Positions 36,501 to 43,183 of a DNA stretch of 64,000 bases are shown here, one piece after another. Every line of letters begins with the position of its first letter. Position 1 is the first letter of the stretch. Under the pieces are notes generated by a model, which did no database searches, was not told the origin of the DNA, and saw only the letters and a program-made list of their open reading frames with translations. The stretch spans positions 19,197-83,196 of the forward strand of contig JAKPDL010000187.1 in NCBI GenBank assembly GCA_029552825.1, given 5' to 3'. The position numbers and the translations under genes are program-made. This DNA is from Bacteroidota bacterium (GTDB lineage Bacteria; Bacteroidota; Bacteroidia; Bacteroidales; VadinHA17).

Positions 36501-38340
36501 GATTACAGCCCTTACCACTATTCTGGCACTTCTGCCTCTTGCAATGGGACAGGCAGAATATGTATCAGTAATCGGCGCTTCATTCGCAATTACAGTAATA
36601 GGTGGATTGTCACTTTCTACAATGCTGACACTTGTTTTTATTCCCACATTTTACTCGGGCCTCGAAAATGCAATCGACTGGATCAAATCTCTCAGCACAA
36701 GAACCAAAATTATTCAGCTCTGCGCCCTTGCTGCCCTCCTCTATCTGGTGTTCACATTTGTCAATACCTTCATCTGGCAGCTTATCACAACAATTCTATC
36801 TGTTATAATTGTTCCTGCTGCCACATGGTTCATTATCAACAGCTTGCGCAAAGCAAAAGAAAGTGTTATTCCTCAGAACGAGCCAATCAACATCCAGATA
36901 CAGAGCCTTGTTAAAATATACGATAGGGAGAGCCGATGGTTAAGGGAATGGAAAGCAGGAGCAAGAATCAGACGCAGACTCGGACTCGAAAAAGAGATAC
37001 GCTCCCTGAAGGATATGGAAAATATGACATGGCAACTCCCACTATTCGGCTTTTTGATCTATTTCACGTACTTTTACCTTTCAAAGGGATTCTGGGTATT
37101 CTTTTTCAGTATTATCACATGGCTGGCACTATTCGGAATATGGTCCTCATTCCGCCAATTTTTAACCAACCTGGCAAGTAAGAATCAAAAACTTCCTGTA
37201 AAAAATATTTTCCGGATAATCGAATTTATTGTTATGTGGTTCGTACCACTGTTTAATCTGGTTTTCTTTCAGATTCAGTGGAAAAACATTGCAACAGTGC
37301 TTATTCTTGGTTTTGTATGGTATGCTTCCATTCTTGTTTATATAACAGGAGAGAAGCTTACGCGCGAAAACATAGACATTTACAGACTGCAGGGTCGGTT
37401 CAGGGAACTCAGAAAAACATTTTATAAAATAGTTTTAATGGTGCCTCTTATCGGGAAAAGGAAAAAGCCCTTCAAGGCTCTCAACTGTGTAAGCATGACC
37501 ATCGGAAGTGGAATGTTCGGATTGCTTGGGCCTAACGGGGCAGGCAAGACAACCCTTATGCGCATTATTTGCGGTATCCTTGAACAGAGCTACGGCAAGG
37601 TATGGATTAACGGAATTGACACCCAGAAGAAAAGAGAGGAACTTCAGGGTTTGATAGGCTACCTGCCTCAGGAGTTCGGAACCTATGAGAATATGACCGC
37701 CCACGAATATCTTCATTATATGGCAATACTCAAAAACATAACCGACCCTGAGGTGAGGGAAGAGCGCGTCACTTATGCCCTTAATGCCGTTCATATGGCC
37801 GACAGAAGATTTGAAAAAATCAGTTCGTACTCGGGAGGCATGAAGCAGAGAATAGGAATAGCTCAGATTTTGCTCCACCTTCCGAGAATCCTTGTGGTTG
37901 ATGAACCAACTGCAGGTCTCGATCCGAGAGAAAGAATAAGGTTCCGAAACCTCCTTGTTGAACTCAGCAGGGAAAGAGTAGTTATCTTTTCCACCCATAT
38001 AATCGAAGATATCTCAAGTTCATGCACTCAGGTTGCTGTACTCGACAGAGGTAACCTAAAATATCTGGGAAGACCTATTGATATGGCGGTAAGTGCAGAG
38101 GGCCATGTCTGGCAAATAACTATGCACGCATCAGAATTCAAAGAGTTCATAAAAGATCATCTGGTCGTTCACCATATGTCGGAAGGCAATATGGTTAAAC
38201 TGAGATGCATATCTGAAGAAAAACCATGGGAAACAGCCATTAAAGTCACGCCTAACCTTGAAGATGCTTACCTGTGGCTACTCAGAAGGAAAAACAACGG
38301 AGAAAACATATTACCGGAGACAAACAGACTAATGCAATGA
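33571..38340 (+). CDS. RND permease fused to an ABC ATPase domain
   Basis: A 1589-codon uninterrupted frame with three parts. Residues 1-1040 are a full RND permease: PVELFPNAELPLL, TM4 ALAVGMLVDNSVVVLENI with Asp398, TM10 GIVVNNGIILIDYTK, and VARIRPIMITALTTILALLP. A Gly-rich insert lies at about 644-668 in the second periplasmic loop. Residues about 1045-1290 hold roughly six extra hydrophobic helices and a basic stretch (EWKAGARIRRRLGLEKEIR). Residues about 1300-1589 are a complete ABC ATPase: Walker A GPNGAGKT 1320-1327 (Lys1326), signature SGGMKQR from 1421, Walker B LVVDEPTAGLD with Asp1444-Glu1445, and switch His in FSTHIIEDISSS. All ATPase residues look intact. An even number of added helices puts the ATPase in the cytoplasm. 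The ATPase is a paralogue of the one at 23343-24239. The stop overlaps the start of the next permease gene. Confidence 0.93.
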   Translation: MDFIIKRKVLVSMLFLGLTMMGYVSYKQLPVELFPNAELPLLIVQVTTPLEMDPAYIEQQAVIPVEGAIGTIEGVEKIESNVTSRYGTVIIYFNQKANLKYSNLKLQEKIDIVRNSIPEEFIINVIKIDLEQITGQFMDLQVRGEGGIDRIRNIADREIKPEFENLDGIAGVEVFGGRENSIEIRLNEKACKAYGVTMNQVRNLLNSYSRDKTFVGRVVDGANRYFVNITSEYTDVSEIGNIIINKEGPVLLKDIAEIFFGVKEETSYSRINGMDAVTITLVNDNQANTIDLSHKAAALVNSLNQKLKPLGVEIVIQNNTTEVLERNINQIISLAITGGILAIVVLWFFLRNLRLVMIIGVSIPVSVYTAFNFFYGAGISINSLTLVGMALAVGMLVDNSVVVLENIYRLSGQGFIPEQAVKTGTREVRKAIIAATLTTIIVFTPFVFSGNYLIKIIGKNIGVSIISTLSVSLLAALMLIPMATYYLLNVKGGRSEIFKNLSIHNRLVQAYHLILKACMRKPAATIIGTLVVFFAALLTSLTLSISSTREVDTPNFRLSVRMPSGSTLEKTDAVVAEIESRLATLPEKGDVISRIEEEQATVTVTLPDDWKKKTKRSLPEIKNDISERVKNITQAEITMDEISAGGGYSSGGAGGGTNPGAGFLNLLGIGTQRESIIIKGQNFDQMKILADDIKSYLDDLSTISSSSVNVQDNRPEVQLHFDMDYINRNNFTLANLATALSTFGREYSSGARFRQGTETYDIILKYNDEAAQENQNSEKTLEDLKHLEVTNPTGSVMELQELARIVFSAGPGNIHRENQEKRVTVTYNFTEEIRNSKDLLESARAEVEAIVADLNIPSGIAVEVVHEENELKEFYKLIGIAFVLIYMILAAVFQSLTVPVVLLFSIPLAALGSLLALILTGNSLLNANTLTGFLILLGIVVNNGIILIDYTKTLRNRGYRRSRALMMAGVARIRPIMITALTTILALLPLAMGQAEYVSVIGASFAITVIGGLSLSTMLTLVFIPTFYSGLENAIDWIKSLSTRTKIIQLCALAALLYLVFTFVNTFIWQLITTILSVIIVPAATWFIINSLRKAKESVIPQNEPINIQIQSLVKIYDRESRWLREWKAGARIRRRLGLEKEIRSLKDMENMTWQLPLFGFLIYFTYFYLSKGFWVFFFSIITWLALFGIWSSFRQFLTNLASKNQKLPVKNIFRIIEFIVMWFVPLFNLVFFQIQWKNIATVLILGFVWYASILVYITGEKLTRENIDIYRLQGRFRELRKTFYKIVLMVPLIGKRKKPFKALNCVSMTIGSGMFGLLGPNGAGKTTLMRIICGILEQSYGKVWINGIDTQKKREELQGLIGYLPQEFGTYENMTAHEYLHYMAILKNITDPEVREERVTYALNAVHMADRRFEKISSYSGGMKQRIGIAQILLHLPRILVVDEPTAGLDPRERIRFRNLLVELSRERVVIFSTHIIEDISSSCTQVAVLDRGNLKYLGRPIDMAVSAEGHVWQITMHASEFKEFIKDHLVVHHMSEGNMVKLRCISEEKPWETAIKVTPNLEDAYLWLLRRKNNGENILPETNRLMQ

Positions 38341-39053
38341 AAAGAAATATACTTTATAAATATTTTAACGTGATTCAGAAAATGACAGTTTATAATCTGA
38401 AAATCATTTTCGCAAACAGATTCTTCTGGTTTCTGATTGGCTCAGTTGGATTTTACTCAGGACTATCACTGATATATATCCTCTCAAATAACATTTATAA
38501 AGTTCAGGATCTCTACGGTACTTTTATCTTTACGGGTATACTGCTGGTCTTTTATCCTTCAGTTTTCGGTATTCAGAACGACCAGGACTCCAGAACAATT
38601 GAAATTCTTTTCGGAATACCCGATTACCGTTACAAAGTATGGCTGATAAGGCTTTTAATGATATTTATAATAACTTTTCTGGTAATGCTTGTTTATACGT
38701 CCATTTCATCATTATTAATAATAAAATTCAGGATACTTGAAATGACCTCCCAGGTTATGCTTCCGGTAATGTTCATCGGAACACTGGCTTTTATGATGTC
38801 GACAGTAGTACGGAACGGTAACGGCACTGCAGTAATAATGATTGTTATAGGCATCTTCTTTTTGATACTATCCGACAGTCTATCGAGAAGCCAGTGGAAT
38901 ATTTTTCTGAATCCTTACGATCTTCCCCGTGACATGAACGAAACAGCATGGAATCTTATAACAGTAAAAAACAGAATTATCCTCACAACTGGAATTATCC
39001 TGTGCCTGCTGGCCGGTCTATACAACCTTCAGAATAGAGAAAAATTCATTTAA
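38337..39053 (+). CDS. ABC-2-type permease subunit
   Basis: A 238-residue polytopic membrane protein with about six helices. The ATG at 38337 overlaps the stop of the RND-ABC fusion by 4 nt (ATGA) and is preferred to an upstream in-frame start at 38274. The N-terminal part (YNLKIIFANRFFWFLIG) and the central QNDQDSRTIEILFGIPDYRYKVWLIRLL segment match ABC-2 permeases, in which a cytoplasmic coupling helix contacts the ATPase. The same layout is seen in the membrane part of the 1174-residue protein (LKRDKKLDTVEVLYTRSVS). Translational coupling makes the ATPase domain of the fusion its most likely partner. It ends the seven-gene run. Confidence 0.85.
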   Translation: MKRNILYKYFNVIQKMTVYNLKIIFANRFFWFLIGSVGFYSGLSLIYILSNNIYKVQDLYGTFIFTGILLVFYPSVFGIQNDQDSRTIEILFGIPDYRYKVWLIRLLMIFIITFLVMLVYTSISSLLIIKFRILEMTSQVMLPVMFIGTLAFMMSTVVRNGNGTAVIMIVIGIFFLILSDSLSRSQWNIFLNPYDLPRDMNETAWNLITVKNRIILTTGIILCLLAGLYNLQNREKFI

Positions 39054-39169
39054 TAAACCAAATCACTGTAAATAATTATTTTTCTGAAGTAATAATCAAT
39101 TCAGAAAAAATTTTTATTTTGAGAGATTGAAATTTTTAGCTCTTTGCATTAACCAAAAACACTAATAAA

Positions 39170-40291
39170 GTGAGCACAGAACATAAAAGTGTTGCCTCTC
39201 CCCTTCCCGGCAGAGTTGCCTCAATAGATTTCTTCAGGGGACTAACAATGTTTCTTCTGGCAGGCGAGTCAACCCGCCTTTATGAACATCTTGTAAAACT
39301 GGATAATCCTGTTATTCAATTCATCGGAAACCAGTTTCATCATCATGAATGGCACGGACTCCATTTCTGGGATCTTATCCAGCCTTTTTTCATGTTTATT
39401 GTCGGTGTGGCAATACCTTTCTCTGTTGCAAACCGGCTGAAGAAAGGAGAAAGCTACAAACAGATTACCATGCATGCTATCAAAAGGGCTCTGCTTCTGC
39501 TCTTTCTTGGATGGGCTCTTTATTTTACGGCAGCAGGAAAACTTGTTTTCAGATTCCAGAATGTACTGGCACAACTGTCAGTAACATACCTTGTAGCATT
39601 TCTGCTTTTAAACAAGAGTTACAAATTTCAGATATCCTTCACAGTCATTACCCTCATTCTTATCGATTGTGCTTACCGGTTCTTTCCCGTGGAAGGGTTC
39701 AATCATCCCTGGGTAAATTATGAAAATCTTGGAGCCTGGTTTAACAATAAGATTGAAGGTGTGGAGAAAGCAAGTGAATGGGCAACTCTTAATTTCGTTT
39801 CCACTTCAGCCCATACCATATGGGGTGCAATGTGCGGTAAACTGCTTATGAGCGAGAAAACACCATCGGAAAAAATACGTATTATGGTCATTGCTGCAGT
39901 TATTGCACTTGTAGCAGGATATGCTCTTGACTTGCTTAATATAACACCGATTATTAAAAAGATAGCTACAGTATCGTTTGTTCTTGTAAGCGGCGGATGG
40001 ACTATACTTGCCCTCTGCTTCAGCTACTGGCTTATTGACATGAAAAAACTTTTCCTGAAAGGTTCAAAATTCTTCATAATTGTGGGAATGAACTGCATCT
40101 TTATATATCTGTTTTTTGAACTTGGCTTTACAAGAATAATAAGCAACCGGATAGTAGCTCCTTTCACCAATCTGTTTTTCTCATGGGCTGGTGAAATGAC
40201 ATGTGCAATAATTACAAGCCTTGGGGCATGGTTTATACTCTGGTATATCTGTTACTGGCTTTATAAGAACAAGATTTTTATAAAAATATAG
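39170..40291 (+). CDS. heparan-alpha-glucosaminide N-acetyltransferase-like membrane protein (DUF5009 type)
   Basis: A 373-residue membrane protein with about ten helices, of the HGSNAT/NagX-like acyltransferase group. The start is GTG at 39170. The N-terminal motif GRVASIDFFRGLTMFLL is diagnostic (R-x-x-S-x-D-x-x-R-G), and WHGLHFWDLIQPFFMFIVGV contains the family His. A later VSTSAHTIWGAMCGKLLMS is also conserved. Such proteins are thought to transfer acetyl groups across the inner membrane to amino sugars or glycans; the true substrate is unknown here. It lies 116 nt after the efflux run and is probably transcribed separately. Confidence 0.83.
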   Translation: MSTEHKSVASPLPGRVASIDFFRGLTMFLLAGESTRLYEHLVKLDNPVIQFIGNQFHHHEWHGLHFWDLIQPFFMFIVGVAIPFSVANRLKKGESYKQITMHAIKRALLLLFLGWALYFTAAGKLVFRFQNVLAQLSVTYLVAFLLLNKSYKFQISFTVITLILIDCAYRFFPVEGFNHPWVNYENLGAWFNNKIEGVEKASEWATLNFVSTSAHTIWGAMCGKLLMSEKTPSEKIRIMVIAAVIALVAGYALDLLNITPIIKKIATVSFVLVSGGWTILALCFSYWLIDMKKLFLKGSKFFIIVGMNCIFIYLFFELGFTRIISNRIVAPFTNLFFSWAGEMTCAIITSLGAWFILWYICYWLYKNKIFIKI

Positions 40292-40309
40292 CAGAAACTC
40301 AGGAACTTT

Positions 40310-41284
40310 TTACCACTCAAACGGATGTTCTCTTGAGAAATCCGGAAGGTAGTTTTTATAACTATCCGGATCCTGCAGCCATCCGTTTCTGAATCCCAGC
40401 CTTTCCATCTCCTCAGCCACCAGGCTGTACTCTTCTTTTGTTAACGGGCGGTTAAGTTCGCACATTGATATTGCCTCACCTGCAGGATGATATTGCGACA
40501 TAAGTGAAAGATGGACGCCTGTTGAAATCTCTTCTGCAATACTACGCAATACCCCTATACTATTATCTGTATGCCCCGGAAGAACAAGATGGCGTATCAA
40601 CATCCCGCTGTAAGCTACGCCATTCTCATCTGTATGCAAAACGGAACCTTTCTGATAATACATCTCTTTAAGTGCTTTAATTGCTACCTCAGGATAATCC
40701 GGAGCATCAGAATACCTTGCAGCTAAAAGGGGTGAAACATATTTATAATCTGGAAGGTAAACATCAATGAGACCTTCAAGCTCTTTTAAAGTTTCAACTT
40801 TATCGTAACTATTTGTATTATATACTGTAACCGGTTTATACCCTCGCCTTCCCAGTTCCCTGATGATCGACTTAACCTGTGGTACAACATGCGATGGTGA
40901 AACAAATCCCACTGCATAAATACCTTTTGAAAGAATTTCTTCAATAGTATCCACGCATGTTGTTAAATCAGTAACGGCATATTTCGAAAAGCTTACCGGA
41001 TGGCTTATGTCATAATTCTGGCAATAAAAACACCTCAAATTGCATCCTGCAAAGAATATGTTACATATACCCTGGGGCCCGCTTATAGGAGGTTCTTCTC
41101 CCCTGTGAATACATATAGAGGCAATATTAAGGCCCGCATCGGCCCCGCAATAACCGGTGGCTTCAAACCTGTCAATCCCACATTCTCTTGGGCACAGGGT
41201 GCACGAAGAAAGTATTAGCCTTTCCTCCTCAGTATATATTCCCGGGTCAATCATTTCGTACACTATTTTATCATAATAACCCAC
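40310..41284 (-). CDS. PflX-like radical SAM protein
   Basis: A 324-residue radical SAM enzyme of the COG1313 (PflX, pyruvate formate-lyase activase-like) group; its target is unknown. The SAM-cluster motif is Cys81-x3-Cys85-x2-Cys88 in AGCNLRCFYCQN. An N-terminal cysteine-rich element, CTLCPREC (Cys28, 31, 35) with Cys46 in GYCGA, probably binds another metal centre and is typical for the group. The GEEPPISGPQG stretch is also diagnostic. It is a single gene on the minus strand, divergent from rimP and converging with the acyltransferase gene. Confidence 0.88.
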   Translation of the reverse strand: MGYYDKIVYEMIDPGIYTEEERLILSSCTLCPRECGIDRFEATGYCGADAGLNIASICIHRGEEPPISGPQGICNIFFAGCNLRCFYCQNYDISHPVSFSKYAVTDLTTCVDTIEEILSKGIYAVGFVSPSHVVPQVKSIIRELGRRGYKPVTVYNTNSYDKVETLKELEGLIDVYLPDYKYVSPLLAARYSDAPDYPEVAIKALKEMYYQKGSVLHTDENGVAYSGMLIRHLVLPGHTDNSIGVLRSIAEEISTGVHLSLMSQYHPAGEAISMCELNRPLTKEEYSLVAEEMERLGFRNGWLQDPDSYKNYLPDFSREHPFEW

Positions 41285-41312
41285 TCAGAAAATTTTGTAA
41301 AACTATTCAGAT

Positions 41313-41343
41313 TTTGATAATTCCAAAAATATTATTATATTTG
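41313..41343 (+). promoter_or_regulatory. Bacteroidota-type promoter for rimP-nusA-infB
   Basis: TTTG at 41313-41316 and TATATTTG at 41336-41343 are separated by 19 nt, an exact match to TTTG-N19-TAnnTTTG. Transcription should start near 41348, leaving a leader of about 60 nt before rimP. Confidence 0.85.
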
Positions 41344-41370
41344 CACCTGATTCGTGGCGTTAAAAACACC

Positions 41371-41388
41371 AGGGGGATGAGTCCCCCT
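41371..41388 (+). promoter_or_regulatory. leader hairpin upstream of rimP
   Basis: A perfect 7-bp stem AGGGGGA / TCCCCCT with a TGAG loop lies in the short transcript leader between the promoter and the rimP start. It is followed by TGTTTTATTATGTTTTTTG, which is T-rich, so the element looks like an intrinsic terminator or attenuator placed before a start codon. NusA, encoded second in this operon, acts on hairpin-dependent termination, so feedback control is conceivable. That link is inference. Confidence 0.55.
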
Positions 41389-41408
41389 GTTTTATTATGT
41401 TTTTTGTA

Positions 41409-41873
41409 ATGATTGACAGAACAAAAATAGAAAAACTGGTCAAAGAATACATGGAAGGTAAAGACCTTTTCCTTGTAGATGTGAGGGTTACGCGTGACAA
41501 TAAAATAACTGTTGTTGCAGATACACCCTCTGACATTACTATTGACCAGTGTGCTGAGCTGAGCAGATTCATCGAAAGCAGGCTCGACCGCAATGAAGAG
41601 GATTATGAGCTTGAAGTGTCGTCTCCAGGTATCGGCCATCCTTTCATTGTTAAAGAACAGTATTTAAAAAACATCGGGAAAAGTGTTGAAGTGGTATGCC
41701 TGACAGGGGAAAAATACAGGGGGATACTGAAAAATGTTACAGGAAACGGACTGGAGATTGAATCTCAGGAGGGAAAAAAGAGCAAAAGCAGAGGTTTAAC
41801 TGACGAATCAAAAAATATATCAATTAACTTTGAAGAAATTAAATCAACAAAGGAGATTTTAATTTTTAGATAA
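41409..41873 (+). CDS. rimP: ribosome maturation factor RimP
   Basis: Assists maturation of the 30S ribosomal subunit. The protein has 154 residues from the ATG at 41409 (MIDRTKIEKLVKEY), the usual family start; an in-frame ATG four codons earlier is less likely. Landmarks are DLFLVDVRVTRDNKITVVAD, the Ile-Asp-Gln-Cys segment IDQCAELSRFIESRLD and the signature YELEVSSPGIGHPF; an SH3-like C-terminal domain follows. It lies first in the conserved rimP-nusA-infB operon, 17 nt before nusA. Confidence 0.94.
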   Translation: MIDRTKIEKLVKEYMEGKDLFLVDVRVTRDNKITVVADTPSDITIDQCAELSRFIESRLDRNEEDYELEVSSPGIGHPFIVKEQYLKNIGKSVEVVCLTGEKYRGILKNVTGNGLEIESQEGKKSKSRGLTDESKNISINFEEIKSTKEILIFR

Positions 41874-41890
41874 AAAGGAGAATGTGAAAG

Positions 41891-43129
41891 ATGGAAAATC
41901 TTAATTTAACAGACACTTTTCTGGAGTTCAAGGAATTAAAAAACATCGACCGGCCAACGATGATGAGTGTTCTTGAAGATGTTTTCAGGAACATACTTGC
42001 AAAGAAGTATGGCTCGGCCGATAACTTCGATATTATTGTTAATATCGACAAAGGTGACTTTGAGATCTGGAGAAACAGAAAAGTTGTTGCTGATGAGGAT
42101 TTTACCGACCCTAATACTCAGATACCTCTTTCTGAAGCAAAAAAGATAGATGCCGATTACGAGATAGGCGAAGAGGTTTCGGATGAAGTAAAATTTCAGG
42201 ATTTCGGGAGGAGAGCTATACTTTCCATCCGTCAGAATCTTACTGCCCGTATTCTTGACCTTGAAAAAAACAATCTATATGCCAAGTATAAGGACCGGAT
42301 TGGTGAAATAGTGACAGGCGAAGTTTACCAGGTATGGAAGAAAGAGATACTTGTGCTGGATGATGATGGTAATGAGCTTATTCTACCGAAAAGCGAGCAA
42401 ATACCGACTGACCATTTCCGGAAGGGTGACACCATAAGGGCTGTTGTTATAAAAGTAGAAATGAAAAACAACACCCCGGTAATTATTCTAAGCCGTACTT
42501 CACCGGTATTCCTCGAAAGGCTTTTCGAACTTGAAGTTCCGGAAATTTTCGACGGTCTGATTACCATTAAAAAGATTGTAAGGGTACCCGGTGAGCGTGC
42601 TAAGGTTGCAGTTGAATCATATGATGAAAGAGTTGATCCTGTAGGAGCATGCGTGGGCATGAAAGGATCAAGAATACATGGGATAGTCAGGGAACTTAGA
42701 AACGAAAATATTGATGTCATAAATTATACAACAAATACGCAGTTATATATCCAGAGAGCCCTTAGCCCGGCAAAAATATCCTCTATTAAAATAAACGAAG
42801 AAGCGAAGAGGGCTGAAATCTACCTGAAACCGAGTGAAGTATCTCTGGCTATTGGAAAAGGCGGATTGAATATAAAACTCGCCAGTCAGCTTACAGGTTA
42901 CGAAATAGACGTCTATCGCGAACCAGGAGGTGAAGATGAGGAAGATGTCAACCTCGAGGAATTCTCCGATGAAATTGAAGAATGGATAATCGATGAACTT
43001 AAAGCAATCGGCTGCGATACGGCAAAAAGTGTTCTCAGCCTTTCTGTAAGCGACCTTGTGAAGAGAACAGACCTTGAAGAGGAAACAATCAAAGAGGTAA
43101 TCAATATACTGAAAGCAGAGTTTGAGTAA
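41891..43129 (+). CDS. nusA: transcription termination/antitermination factor NusA
   Basis: Binds RNA polymerase and nascent RNA to modulate pausing, termination and antitermination. The 412 residues comprise the N-terminal polymerase-binding domain, an S1 domain (starting near GEIVTGEVYQVWKKEILVL), and two KH domains (VGACVGMKGSRIHGIVREL and LAIGKGGLNIKLASQLTGYEI). The C-terminus is short and acidic with one helix-hairpin region and lacks the duplicated acidic repeats of E. coli. It stands between rimP and infB. Confidence 0.96.
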   Translation: MENLNLTDTFLEFKELKNIDRPTMMSVLEDVFRNILAKKYGSADNFDIIVNIDKGDFEIWRNRKVVADEDFTDPNTQIPLSEAKKIDADYEIGEEVSDEVKFQDFGRRAILSIRQNLTARILDLEKNNLYAKYKDRIGEIVTGEVYQVWKKEILVLDDDGNELILPKSEQIPTDHFRKGDTIRAVVIKVEMKNNTPVIILSRTSPVFLERLFELEVPEIFDGLITIKKIVRVPGERAKVAVESYDERVDPVGACVGMKGSRIHGIVRELRNENIDVINYTTNTQLYIQRALSPAKISSIKINEEAKRAEIYLKPSEVSLAIGKGGLNIKLASQLTGYEIDVYREPGGEDEEDVNLEEFSDEIEEWIIDELKAIGCDTAKSVLSLSVSDLVKRTDLEEETIKEVINILKAEFE

Positions 43130-43183
43130 AAAAACAAGATTTTAAATTTATATATCAGAGGAGAATATTACAGGAGGATTTCT

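Noticed and set aside
37435..37998. 187-codon minus-strand frame within the RND-ABC gene
   Set aside because: It lies opposite the ABC ATPase domain, whose motifs are intact on the plus strand.
33571..38340. Possibility that the RND-ABC fusion is a sequencing or assembly artefact
   Set aside because: The frame is continuous through a 250-residue membrane linker with coding character and no leftover start site or ribosome binding site for a separate ATPase. Two adjacent genes joined by a missed stop would not normally leave six in-frame helices. Reads should still be checked.
39137..39150. Promoter-like TAGCTCTTTG before the acyltransferase gene
   Set aside because: The spacing between TA and TTTG is four bases instead of two, so it does not match the consensus.
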